A stretch of DNA of 64,000 bases. Source: Eriocheir sinensis (Eukaryota > Arthropoda > Malacostraca > Decapoda > Varunidae). How positions within the stretch are numbered: the stretch's first letter is position 1; each line of letters starts with the position of its first letter. The translations under genes and the position numbers were made by a program. The notes under the pieces were generated by a model. That model made no database searches and had not been told where the DNA came from. It saw only the letters and a list, made by a program, of their open reading frames with translations. The DNA is taken from assembly GCF_024679095.1 (NCBI RefSeq), contig NC_066522.1, forward strand, positions 8,224,614-8,288,613. The letters run 5' to 3'. Below are positions 1 through 44,507 of the stretch, piece by piece.

Positions 1-420
1 CCCCTCCCTGCCCCCCTTCTTCCCCTCTTCCTCCCTCCCCCACCATCCTCACCACCACCATCATCCAACACTGCTGTCCATCACGCACGCACCACAACTC
101 TCCACACCCACGCATCATCCACCTACCATCATCACCACCACCACTACGCTATCACCCACCATCACCCTCATCACCCATACTCAATCACACCTCACGGTTT
201 CCTCACACCATTACATGCACATCACACAGCCACCATCACCACCACAATCACCACTAAACTCACCATTATCATCCACTACCCACCCATTACCATTCATACC
301 CACCACCACCACCACCACTTCCACCACACCATTCAATTTCCATCGCACCACCACCACCACCACCAACACCTGATATTGACCCCCTGAGCCGGCTAGGTTG
401 GTCCTCACCCACAAAATTAT
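1..420. repeat. degenerate CCA/TCA-rich repeat tract
   Basis: The stretch is dominated by imperfect CAC/CCA/ATC trinucleotides, with short perfect (CCA)n runs near 301-365. No coding signal is recognised; the open frames are compositional. Confidence 0.7.
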
Positions 421-657
421 CGGAAACGGGGGGGGAGAGAAGGTGCGTCGTGGTAAGAAATTGGAGGAAGCGAGTGCAGGAGGAGGAGGAGGAGGGGGAA
501 GGCGAGGTAGTGTAGGATGACGTGGGTGTAGTAATGGAGGATGGAGGAATGAGGGGGAGGAGGAGGAGAAGGAGGGGAGGAAAATGGAAAGCGTGGGAGG
601 GAAAACGAAGGTATGAAAGTGAAGGAGAGAGGAAGAAGATGAATAGGATAGAGTGGC

Positions 658-694
<37 letters not shown>

Positions 695-936
695 GAAAAG
701 GAGGAGGGAAAGGAAATGGATAGCGTAGGGAGAGAAAAAGAAGGAAAGAAAGTGAAGAGAAAGGGAGAAATGAGCAGAATAGAGAGTGGTTTGAGATAAG
801 AGAAGAGAGTAAAGGGTAGAGGAGAGAAAAAAGATAAACGAAAAGGAGAAAAAGAAAAGAAGGAGGAGGAGGTGAGGGGGAAGGAAAGCGAGGGAGGAGG
901 TAATTTTATGCTTGGTCGGGTTGAGATACGGAGGAG

Positions 937-979
<43 letters not shown>

Positions 980-1030
980 AGAGAAAAGGGGGAATAATAG
1001 AAAGAGAGGGAGAGGGAGGGCTCGCGTAAA
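421..1030. repeat. purine-rich GA/GGA tract
   Basis: The + strand is almost entirely A and G, with (GGA)n near 477-500 and (GA)n at about 663-692 and 942-976. Apparent proteins on either strand are low-complexity Ser/Leu/Pro or Arg/Glu strings, so this is read as a polypurine block and not a gene. Confidence 0.75.
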
Positions 1031-1133
1031 TGCATCTGGTTTTAAAATAGTCTCCTAATTTTTTCCTCCCTTCCCACATCCCCTTTTGATTTACGACCCG
1101 TGTATTGCCACCTCTGCAGATATTAATAGACAT

Positions 1134-1560
1134 ACATAGACTACCTACCTACCTTCCTACCTACCTACCTATCTATCTACAGCCAGCAATACACACCATA
1201 CACACCTATCTACCTATTTATCCTCCTTTTTACCCACCTTTCTACCTACCCTACTTCCTATCTTCTCGCCTACCTACCTATCTACAGCCAGCAATACACA
1301 CCATACACACCTATCTACCTATTTACCCTCCTTTTTACCCACCTTTCTATCTACCTACCTTACTTCCTGCCCACCTGTACCTGCCCACTAACCCACCTGT
1401 GCCAATATACTTCCTACCTTCTTACCCACCTATAAAAAAATACCTATCTATGACCTATCAACTCACCTGCCTATCTCTATATCTACCTACCTAATTACCT
1501 GTATACCTAATTCAAACCTACCTACCAACCTACCTACATACACCTATTCATACATATACT
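1134..1560. repeat. CTAC/CTAT tetranucleotide tract with a ~110-bp tandem duplication
   Basis: Imperfect CTAC/CTAT tetranucleotides. A segment containing ACAGCCAGCAATACACACC occurs twice, near 1180 and 1284, followed by matching CTATTTA/CTCCTTTTTACCC sequence, so a larger unit of about 105-110 bp was duplicated inside the simple repeat. Confidence 0.7.
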
Positions 1561-1677
1561 TATTCACCTATACATTCTAATACGTACATATATATTCATA
1601 CACACAAGCAAATTCATTACATATTCACACGCACGCAAGACCTTTAATTAGGACCCGCATGTGGACCAAGACGCACG

Positions 1678-1680
<3 letters not shown>

Positions 1681-1755
<75 letters not shown>
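1681..1755. repeat. (AC)n microsatellite
   Basis: Uninterrupted AC dinucleotides of about 75 bp lying 35 bp before a TTAA-flanked MITE. Confidence 0.95.
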
Positions 1756-1758
<3 letters not shown>

Positions 1759-1790
1759 GTTTAAAGGTCAAACAGTTTTTGTCGCCTTAA

Positions 1791-2007
1791 CCCGGTAGCT
1801 GCGGGGATCATGTTTCTTAAAGGCCCCTCTAAGCGAGTAGAAATGAAAAAAAATCACCACTCACGCAAACCATTTCATAATATACATCAACGCATTTGTG
1901 ATCAGTTTATGCATCATCTATTTTTGGGGGGTTTATATCGTGGTAAAAATGTGGCCAGTCGCTGGTACATGGTAAAGCCACAAATTTGGCCCCTCGCTGC
2001 TACCGGG
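1791..2007 (+). mobile_element. piggyBac-like MITE, copy 1 (TTAA-flanked)
   Basis: A 217-bp element flanked by TTAA on both sides (1787-1790 and 2008-2011). Its ends are inverted: it starts CCCGGTAGCTGCGGGG and ends GCTGCTACCGGG. The same sequence recurs at 8120, 25611, 33993 (inverted) and 54640. TTAA duplication with ends beginning CCC is the hallmark of the piggyBac superfamily; no transposase is encoded, so it is non-autonomous. Superfamily assignment is inference from the ends and target site. Confidence 0.85.
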
Positions 2008-2011
2008 TTAA

Positions 2012-2560
2012 ACATGATTGACGACATACATACATACATACATACACATAAAAAAACATAATTTTTTTGTTAGGTACGTACGCGTGTGCTTACGTATATG
2101 CGAATTTATGAACGACGTTATTGTTTTAAATGGGAAGTGTGGGAGAAAGAAATAAAGAAAGAAATGATAAAGAAAGAAACAAAAATTAATGATAGATGAG
2201 GAGGACGACTAAAAAGGAGAGCGAAAAAAAAAGTAAAAGAGAAAGAAAAAACGACAAACTAAAATGAATGATATATGACGGCAAATTAAAAGAAGAGCGA
2301 AAAACAAAAAAAGGAGAGTAAAAGAGAGAAAGAAAATAACATAACTGCGAACAAGGTTAAGCGAAAACAAATGCGAAAAAGAAGAGAGCTAAAGATAAAA
2401 AAAAAAGGATGAAGACAACATAAAAATGAAACGAAAAAACAAAAAACGGAATAAGGAAAGCAAGAAAATGATTGACACAAACAAAAATTTATATATAAAG
2501 AAGGAAAACGAAAACAGAAGAGAAGGAAAAACAAGACAAAAACAACCGTTTACTGTTGAT
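2012..2560. other. A-rich spacer, no gene seen
   Basis: Contains a short ATAC repeat (2026-2046), then AAAGAAA/GAGAAAG-rich sequence to the 3' end of the LINE. Nothing else is recognised. Confidence 0.5.
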
Positions 2561-2628
2561 GGGGTTTCAGGCCCCGGTCCGCCGCCGTAGCAGCGCTCCA
2601 CAGGGCCGCCAACATTATAACAGTAATA

Positions 2629-3438
2629 TTAGCACCGAAAGTTGTCCTCAATCCTCATGTTTGTTAAGTCGTAGGATTTAGTGAAAAAGTGAGTCTTCAG
2701 CGCTTTCTTGAAGATTGCCAGACTGTCGCTGTTCTTACCATCCCCGGGTAACTCATTACAGAGCCGCGGGGCACTCTTCTCAAATGCTCTGAAACCCAGT
2801 TCCAGGTTGACCCTGGGCTCATAGAGTCTATACTGTTCTGTACTGTGTCTCACTGACATGGCGGTGTCCAAATGAAAATCCTGTAGTAAATTTCTCAAAT
2901 ATCCAGGTTTACCAAGTCGCGTTGCTTGATAAGTCAAGACACATATTTTGTAGACTATTCGTGCCTTAATGGGTAGCCAATGCAAGTCTATAAGTGCAGG
3001 TGTTATTCTCTCACGGGGGGGCAGACCCTTTATTAGCCTTGCAGCTCTGTTCACAACAAGTTGTAGTTTCTTCAGCAGATATTTAGGAAGGCCATAATAA
3101 AGTGAGTTACAATAATCCAGCTTACTAGTTACATGATTATATATAAGCATCTTCATAGTCTTATCATCCAGGTATTTCTTGACAAATGAAATATTTCTCA
3201 GATGGTAGCCTGCCGTTCTCACCACCTGATGGATCTGGTCTTTGAATGATAGAGTGCAGTCAATTATCACACCTAAATCTTTGACTGACTTTTTTACAGT
3301 CATAGTGTCATCTTTAATCCGCAGAGTGGAAATATCTAGCCTCCTGAGACCCTTGTTCTTCCCGACAATCAAGCATTCAGTTTTATCCTCATTCAGCTTC
3401 ACCTGCTTAAAATTCATCCATTTCCCAACATCATCCAT
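2629..3438 (-). pseudogene. LINE ORF2 C-terminal part (post-RT thumb region)
   Basis: An open stretch of 269 codons. The first part (WMNFKQVKLNEDKTECLIVG) follows the RT YADD motif in CR1/L2-type LINEs. The rest holds VKDLGVIID, LDYCNSLYYGLP, AARLIKGLPPRERITPALI and LHWLPIKARI, all typical of the C-terminal region. It ends with a stop at 2629-2631. It is separated from the RT core (3447-4058) by a frame break of a few bases around 3439-3446. There is no sign of host function. Confidence 0.85.
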
Positions 3439-3446
3439 AATTTTGT

Positions 3447-4058
3447 TCAGCTTATCTTCAGTTTTTCCACATCACTCAGCGACAGATAGAACTGTGTATC
3501 ATCGGCATACAGTTTAAAATCAACTCCATGCTTTCTTAGCAAATGTGAAAGTCCAATAGTATACACACAGAATAAAATTGTACCCAGTACACTTCCCTGA
3601 AGGACTCCTCTTTGCAAAATTTTATGAGCAGAGAACGATTTACCTATTTGCACACCCACAATTCCAATATTCTTACAATCCTGAAGCAATAAACTGTGCT
3701 CCACCGTGTCAAACGCAGCACTCAAGTCTAACAAAATCAGAACACCACACTTCCCTTCATCCATGAGTACAAGTAAATTGTTTACCACCGAACAGTGAGT
3801 AGTTTCTGTTGAGTACCTAAGTCTCCTGTAAGCAGATTGATTATCCGGTAAAGCCTGCACCACTAGCAGATACTCCATTAGCTGATCTAAGATCACATTT
3901 TCAAGTATCTTAGATAGAAATGTCAAGTTGGATACTGGTCTAAAGGAATTTAAACACTGTGGATCCAGTTTACCCTTGACGATAGGTTTCACGATCGCCA
4001 CTTTCTCACTCTCCGGAAAAATCTTGTTTTCGATAATGATGTTAACCATCTCAGTCAT
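3447..4058 (-). pseudogene. LINE reverse transcriptase core
   Basis: About 200 codons hold the RT fingers and palm in order: FRPVSNLTFLSKILENVI, LLDLSAAFDTVEH (motif A with the catalytic Asp), GVLQGSVLG (motif B, normally GVPQGS), and LYADDTQFYLS (motif C with both catalytic Asp residues). The segment between motifs A and B looks shorter than in related elements, suggesting an internal deletion. Upstream and downstream parts are in other frames, so this is a dead copy. Confidence 0.88.
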
Positions 4059-4276
4059 AATATTTAAGAAATCACTAAAGTTTCTGCTCTTAATGATGTC
4101 ACTTATCGAAAGGGATCATTATCACAGTACGTCAGCTTCACCCTGTGTACGATAGTTTTCACTACAGCCACATCCACTTGTTGAAAGCTTGATAACTTAT
4201 TTCAGGGACTGGAGTTTCCAAGGCGGGTCCACGGTAACCGTCGGCTTTAAAGTTTCTGATAACTTTCTCAATTTTC

Positions 4277-4973
4277 TTATAAAAAGTCTAGAAACATATT
4301 TGCCAGCACATCATCCGAGAATCCATCCAAAAGCTTGTTAACTTTTCTGTTTCCAGTCAAACTGTCAAGCACCTTATATAATTTATTAATGTTAGGCCCT
4401 GCCTCCACAACCTTATTCCGATAGTATTCTCTTTCCCGTTTTATCACAAGCCGGTTTTCTTTATTTCTCGCCTCCTGGTGTGCTCTTCTTGCCTCATCTG
4501 TATGAAGCCTACGCCACAGTCTTTCTTTTTTTTTCTTTTTCTCCCTTTTTGCCCTCAGTATTTCCGCATTAAACCAAGGCGCATGATCTTTCAACACTCT
4601 CTTTTTCAATCAGAGGACAAAGGATGTTATACTCATCTCTAACTATATCATTATATAGCTTAACCAGGCAGGTAGCACAATTTTCACGTATCGCCGAGCC
4701 ATGTTCACAGATTTCACGACATTTAATGGTAAATTTTTGCATTACAGAGTTTATCAATATTTCTGGTTGAAAATTTCTTAGCAATTTATGCACCGGGGAT
4801 ATACAACATATTTCATCGACACACACCCCTTGCACAAAATCACAGTTTATATCGCTGAGAACCAAATCTAGCACATGTCCCCCTAAAGAAGTCCTCTCGT
4901 TCACTTTATTGATCAAGTTGAAAGTGTCCATCATCTCAATGAAGGCCGTGGCAGAAGAATTTTCAGGGTCCAT
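4277..4973 (-). pseudogene. LINE endonuclease-RT linker fragments
   Basis: Two overlapping minus-strand frames. The upstream one (4569-4973) includes LGGHVLDLVLSDI, resembling the end of an AP-type endonuclease domain; the downstream one (4277-4609) has HAPWFNAEILRAKREKK followed by a basic helix, the usual segment before RT in CR1/L2 elements. The overlap at 4569-4609 marks a frameshift. The part from 4059 to 4276 contains stops. Immediately upstream (4980-5075) a further frame has ICGDFNLW. Confidence 0.75.
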
Positions 4974-5376
4974 AGATTAAAGTCACCACAGATGAACACA
5001 TTTGCACTCACCATGTCCACAGACTCCAGGTATGTGCGAAATTCATCGATAAACAAATACAAACACAAAAACAAAAGTAAGACATCGATAATACTCCACC
5101 GAAAACAAAACAAAAAAAAAAACAAGGAAGGGGGAAATCAGAACAAAACAAAACACAAAAACAAAACAAAACATCTCCTAAACACTGATTCGATTTATGA
5201 CACACTGCGAGCAACAAGAAAATAATAAGAAAAAAAAAATACACGGGGAATTGCGTCACTGCTTTTTTTTTCTGCTTGACCCATTCACGGAAAACGGGAT
5301 TAGCCGCCTCGGCACGATACAAACGGGCCGGGCCGGCAAAACCTAAACACCTGGCCGATCCAATTAAAACAGGATG

Positions 5377-5454
5377 CTCTCTCTCTCTCTCTCTCTCTCT
5401 CTCAATCGTGTTTATTTTCTGTATTTTCTATGTATGTATGTATGTAGGTATGAA

Positions 5455-5489
<35 letters not shown>

Positions 5490-5494
5490 ATATC

Positions 5495-5528
<34 letters not shown>

Positions 5529-5640
5529 CATTTAGCTATCTATCTATCTACCAATCTACCAGTCAAATCTCTCTCTATGTATCTATCTACTTATCTATAC
5601 GTAGTTCTATCAATCTACTATCTATCTTCTGACGACTATC
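5377..5640. repeat. (CT)n followed by TCTA tetranucleotides
   Basis: A (CT)n run at 5377-5404 and a TCTA/ATCT tract from about 5450 to 5600 with a few interruptions. Confidence 0.9.
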
Positions 5641-6076
5641 TATTTATTTATCTCTTTTCTACGTTCCCTCTACAGTCTCATTAATTAACCAATACCATCC
5701 CTCTAAACTCATGTCTATATATCTATCTACCAACCAATCCAAATCTGCCTATCCCTTTCCTTTGTTCCTTCTGCAAACTGATTAACCGGACGACTGACTG
5801 ACGCCTTAATAATGTACTGAGGCTTGATTTCGCGCGTCCACCTGTGCCGATGAGCAATTAAGGCTGAGCGACGTTAAAGCAGGTGATTAAATACTGGAGT
5901 GGCGTTACGGAGAGCCCCGGAAAGAGACCGCCGAGGGGGTGCAGTGATGGACGAGGAGCGGTTAGGTTATTAGTGGTCCAGGTAAAGGTAAGGAGGTACT
6001 TGTGTCCAATTAGTTACGGTGAGCGGCAGGTTAATTGGAGTGCGTCTGACAGGTGTGTGTATATGAGTGTTTATGT

Positions 6077-6279
<203 letters not shown>

Positions 6280-6538
6280 CGGTTTGCTGTAAGAACCAGG
6301 CAGCCCTAGAGCTGAAAATATACATCAGTGGACGATTTAATGAAATGAATGAAACAAATTAACAAAATAATATGATTGGTAATAAAATGAAAATAGAAAT
6401 AACAATAATAACATCCACTTATTGATTTAAGGTGCTTATGTTTAATTAGTTGAGTGGCAGGTGTGTTTATGAGTGTTTATGGACGTGTGTGTACCTGTAC
6501 TCGTAAGCTGACTTTTCCATGTGTGTGTGTCTCCGCAG

Positions 6539-39708
<33,170 letters not shown>

Positions 39709-40832
39709 TCTGCACCACTGTTCCTCACTCTACCAAGTTTCAGACATCCCACCCACCCTCCCCTTAGCCTTCCCTGCCTCGCCCCCTCCCACTCCCCACC
39801 CGCCCTCCACCTCGCCCTCACCCTGGCCCCTCACTGTCCCTAGCACCAAAGTAAGTAAACCACGTAGTCAGCCACATTCTCAGTGTTTGGTGACGACAGG
39901 ACGTGTACGTGCGAATGGCAGAGGGTTGTAACAGTCACTTAGAACAGAGCGGTAGGAAGAAGACGAGTCATCTTAGCATAGTGAATGTTTTACTGGCATA
40001 TCGAAGCGTTGAGTCGGAGGAGACCGACGTACTGGCGACAAGCTGCTGACGACAGAGGGAGTGGGGCTGAGACGTGCCTGTGCGGGGGTGTACCTGTGCT
40101 GGGAGTGCGTGCGTGTGCGTGTGCGTGTGCGTGCGTCCACCCCGGGCCTCGGTACATGCATTAGCGTAAAAACATGATTAAGCTCCTCCGTGTCGCTCTG
40201 TCAATAATGCCTTAATAATGGACTTTTGTTGCTAGGTGGTTGTTAGATCGTGTTACCATAGCGTAGAGGCGCGGCTCAGGTTAACGCATTACACGTGCAA
40301 GTGACTTTTTTGTATTCTTCAAGGTTCTCGCGGCGTCACAGGTGCACGCTAATGGCTGGGGGCGTGGAGGGCGCGTCGTGCCGGACCCTCGACAGCGAAG
40401 GTCCTCTTGATGCACCGCTACGGGCCATGACATCGATCCACCTTCCTCTAGACTCATGAATTAATAGCCTTTCACGTGCGATAGGTTTTCTCTCCTCTCC
40501 CTAATCCACTCTTCTTGACTCTACTAAAAAAGAGAAAGGAAGACGAAAGGAAAGAAAGGGAAGGTTAATTGAAGGGAGAAAAGGGAGAAGGGGAGGAGGA
40601 TTAAAGTAAGGACACTGAAGAGAGAAAAGGTAGAACGGGAGGAGGGGTTGAGTAGAGGAGAGAACTGAGAATGAAGGAGGAAGAGAAGGGAGGCAGAGGA
40701 GAGAGGTATTATGAGTTTAGTGTAAGGTGCTGCGATACTCTTGCCCCGGAATCTACATCAAGAGGCCTCCGTTTGTCTGTCTGTCTGTATGCGTCTGGCG
40801 GAGTGGTGGTGTTCGTCGCCCGAGAGAGAGCA

Positions 40833-40879
<47 letters not shown>

Positions 40880-41770
40880 AAGAGAGAGAGAGAGAACCAA
40901 CCGTGATCCAGCCTGCTTCTGCTTGCTAACGTCGTGTGCATGTGCGTGTATGTGCGTGTGCGTGTGCATGTGCGTGTGCGTGCGTGTGTGTGAGTGTGTG
41001 TAAGAGCGTTAGTGAGGAAGCTTTACGTGTGATAGAAGTGATATAGATGAGGAAGAGCTAAGACAAACTAGTTGAATACTTCATGTGCTCGTCGAACTTT
41101 TCGCCACAAATTCCTTCCTTTCACCCGCGAACGTAGCCGCCGGAGCAGGAGTCACGTGTGGAGGAGTCTTGCATGTCCTCGTAGGCCTAAGCCAGTTACC
41201 AGACGCCTAACCAACACTCGGCAAGCTCCAGATGTCTGTAGCCTAAAAAAAAAAACTCGCTATGCACTTCACCTCATCATAACGATCCTGGCTTTTTTTT
41301 TCAGTTGTTGATTTAGTTACTCCTTCTGCCCACAATAGCTGCTGCGTCAGTCAGTTAGTCAGTTTAGTCAGTCAGTCAGTCAGTCACCAGAGGCTTATTT
41401 TTTCTCACTCACGTTAAGAAAGTATAATGAGGCAAAGACTCTCCCAGCGACAGTTATTGATGTTAATATTTTCATAGTTTCCGTTCGTCATTTCTAGGAG
41501 CAAGGTGTTTCAGAGAGGAAAAGAGAAGTGAATAGCTACGTAATAACATCGTGTCAGCTACAATAACAAAATGAAGAACGTACGCAAGGGGATAATTGCA
41601 CGAGAGTATCAAGCCTTTAAAAGAACGAGGATTTAAGTATTACCATTGTCTTTATATTCATTTACTACTGTTCAAAGTTACACAACAAGTCTTTCTCTTT
41701 AACTTTGTCTCCGTTTTCCATTGAATTTGCCTGTTTGTTGTGGCCGTGAGAGTAGCCACACACACACACA

Positions 41771-41835
<65 letters not shown>

Positions 41836-42383
41836 TAACTCTTCATCCCACGTTCACACAAGGGCGGCGGCTTCCAACTGTTAATATGATAAAAAGACAA
41901 ACCAACCAACAAACAAACACACAACCGTTATCCTTATTCCCCCGGGCAGCAAGATCCTCTCCTGTCCTGTTACCATTGTTGTTTGATTCCGTACGAAGGT
42001 CTTTAATCCTTTGTTTTGCTCTCCTCCCATGCGATCCGAATCCTTGCAACACTCTCTCGGTGATGCTCTTTTGTCTTTCCCGATGTGGAGTAAGAGGATC
42101 GGATTCTAAATGCACACATGTTTAGTCTTGCACAGGAGGAGTAGGAGGTGGAGGTGAGAGGGACGAAGAGGAGGAGGAGGAGGAGGAGGAAGAGGAGGAG
42201 GATATTAGGAGGAGGAGGAGGAGTACAATGAGGTGTGCAAAGGGTGAGTCAAATAATGGGAGTGAACTGGAACCGTTTCGTTCATTTTATCGATTTCATT
42301 ACCATGTGAATACACTGTGAAGTCATACACATGAATATTGTTAACTGAAAACTATAAAAATAAACACTAAAAAAATGAATAAA
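39709..42383 (+). other. probable 3' UTR of the ANO8-like gene; end uncertain
   Basis: Non-coding sequence after the stop, with purine-rich and GT/GA repeats (40510-40700, 40820-40895, 40930-41005), a CAGT repeat (41350-41390) and (AC)n at 41757-41831. The first canonical AATAAA signals seen are at 42359 and 42378, followed by T/G-rich sequence; these may end the transcript, giving a UTR of about 2.7 kb. An earlier non-canonical site is possible. Confidence 0.3.
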
Positions 42384-42480
42384 AAATAAATTACGATATG
42401 TCGAGTGTAATTGTTTTCCTTCTTCTGTGTCTCTGTGATGATGATGATGATGATGATAGCGTTGATGAAGATATAAATAA

Positions 42481-43425
42481 TAAGTGGTAATAATGGTCCT
42501 CTTCTAATACGGTAAGACCCATCACACCCCACTCCTCTCACCCCTCCCGATCCCTCACCTCACCCTATGACACCCCATCCCATGACACCCCATCACACCT
42601 AACCCACCCCATAGATATAATGTGTGGTAATAATGTTCCTCTCGTAATACAACAAGGTCCATCACACCCCACCCCACCCCTATCACCCCTCTCTATCGTA
42701 CCTTACCCCTACCCCCTATGACACCCCATCCCATGACACCCCATCACATCTAACCCATTCCATAGATATAATAAGTGGAAAAAAATGTCCTTCTCGTAAT
42801 ACAAAAAGGTCCATCACACCCCACCCCTCTCACCCTTCCCTATCGTACCTTACCCCTACCCCCTATGACACCCCATCCTATGACTGCCCATCACACCTAA
42901 CCCATCTCATAGATATAATATGTGGTAATATTCCTCTCGTAATACCAGGTCCATCACACCCCACCCCTCTCACCCTTCCCTATTATACCTTACCCCTACT
43001 CCACCCAATGACACCCCATCCCATGACACCCCAGCACACCTAACCCATTCCATAGATATAATAAGTGGTAATAATGTCCTCGTAATACAACAATGTCCAT
43101 CACACCCCACTCCTCTCACCCTCCGCTTTTGTACCTTACCCCTACTCCACCCCATGACACCCCATCACATCCAACCCATCCCCAATATCATCCCCACCAC
43201 ACCCAACCAGTCCCAACAGTAACCCCACCCCATGACACCCCACCAATCGCACTCACCCTACCCCAAACAACAACCCCACCCCACCCAATCACATCTAACC
43301 CATTCCTAATATCAACCCCACCACACCCAACCAGTCCCAAAACAGTAACCCCACCCCATGACACCCCACCAATCGCACTCACCCCACCCCAAACAACAAC
43401 CTAACCCCACTCTTCACCCCATGAC
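42481..43425. repeat. ~147-bp tandem array, CACCCCATGACACC-rich
   Basis: About four to five units share GTGGTAATAATG..CCTC, AATACAACAAGGTCCATCAC, CCTATGACACCCCATCCC and CATAGATATAAT (42485-43140). Two shorter units of about 125 bp follow (43190-43420, ACCACACCCAACCAGTCCCA). Confidence 0.88.
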
Positions 43426-43729
43426 CTCATCCACACTTACCCCAGCCATCGTCCTCTCTGCTCCTGTCCAACTTCACTCAGGAAAACAGAAACACAAACA
43501 GAGACAGAGTGAGACGGGAAATCAGATAGACAAACAGACATAGATAGACTGACAGACGCTGCAGGACCGCCCCACCCTCATTAGCATCCAATTAACGCCT
43601 CATTAAAACTATTCATTGGCAGCATTAACCGTGCAAACAAAGAACGCGGGGCTCATTCAACGACCTCCGAGGACAAACAAACAGCGTGATAGAAACATCG
43701 CTGGGCTATTAACAGGGACAGGCGGCTAC
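43426..43729. other. spacer, nothing recognised
   Basis: Mixed sequence between two tandem arrays, with a short CAGA-rich patch near 43500-43560. Confidence 0.5.
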
Positions 43730-44045
43730 AATGAGGCTTCGACCCCGCCTTTCCCGCCGTGTTTCCCTCGCCTTACCCTTCCCCTATGATGACAATGAAA
43801 GGCGCTACAATGAGAGGCTTCCATCCCCGCCTTTCCTTCGTGTTACCCTCGCCTTCCCCTTCCCCTATGATGACAATGAAGGGCGCTACAATGAGAGGCT
43901 TCCATCCCCGCCTTTCCTTCGTGTTACCTTCGCCTTCCCCTTCCCCTGTGATGACAATGAAGAGCGCAACAATGAGAGGCTTCGACCCCGCTTTTCCTTC
44001 ATGTTACCCTCGCCTTCCCCTTCCCCTATAATGAGAGAGAAGGCC
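43730..44045. repeat. 81-bp minisatellite, four copies
   Basis: The unit contains GGCTTCCATCCCCGCCTTTC, CTTCGTGTTACCCTCGCCTT, CCCCTATGATGACAATGAAG and GGCGCTACAATGAGA. 81 is a multiple of three, so frames stay open across units; no start context or splice signals support coding. Confidence 0.9.
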
Positions 44046-44507
44046 CGCTACAATGAGACGAAGAGCAACACATAATTGGAGTTGACAGACTATAAAACAT
44101 CAATCACTGACGATGCTAGAGGTGGACTTCTTATTCAGTATTAATAAATTAGGCCAAATCTGTGGTTTTCCTCAACAAACCCATATATTTTGTTACCATA
44201 AGAATATAGAATCATACCTTTCCTTATTTATTTAGTGTAACAGTTACTTTTTATTTATAAGGGGAAAACAATGAGCAATTATCTTGCGTCCCTATAATTT
44301 GGTGCTTACACAGAGTGCCATCAGAAGGACATACCCAGCCCCGCAACGACCATATGTGGATGACCTAAAATGGACAATGAGTGATTTCCATATTTTCAGG
44401 CCAAGAGATAGTTAGGAAAGTGAACAAGGAAAATGCCTACCTAATATATGAACTCTGAATTAAAAGAAACAAGAGTATAAAAGGAACACAAATTAGACAC
44501 AGAACAG
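44046..44507. other. AT-rich spacer, nothing recognised
   Basis: Unique-looking sequence between two arrays with no recognised gene or repeat. Confidence 0.5.

Larger units (their letters stand above)
2560..5080 (-). mobile_element. CR1/L2-like non-LTR retrotransposon (LINE), 5'-truncated and broken
   Basis: Read on the minus strand, the pieces follow the order of a LINE ORF2: an endonuclease remnant with the ICGDFNLW motif (near 5000), a linker with HAPWFN (near 4590), an RT domain with the YADD catalytic box (near 3505), and a C-terminal region with LDYCNSLYYGLP and LHWLPIKARI (near 3110 and 2980). The pieces lie in different frames with stops between them, so the copy is inactive. The upstream endonuclease part is missing beyond about 5080. 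CR1/L2 group is inferred from motif style; a phylogeny of the RT would settle it. Confidence 0.85.
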
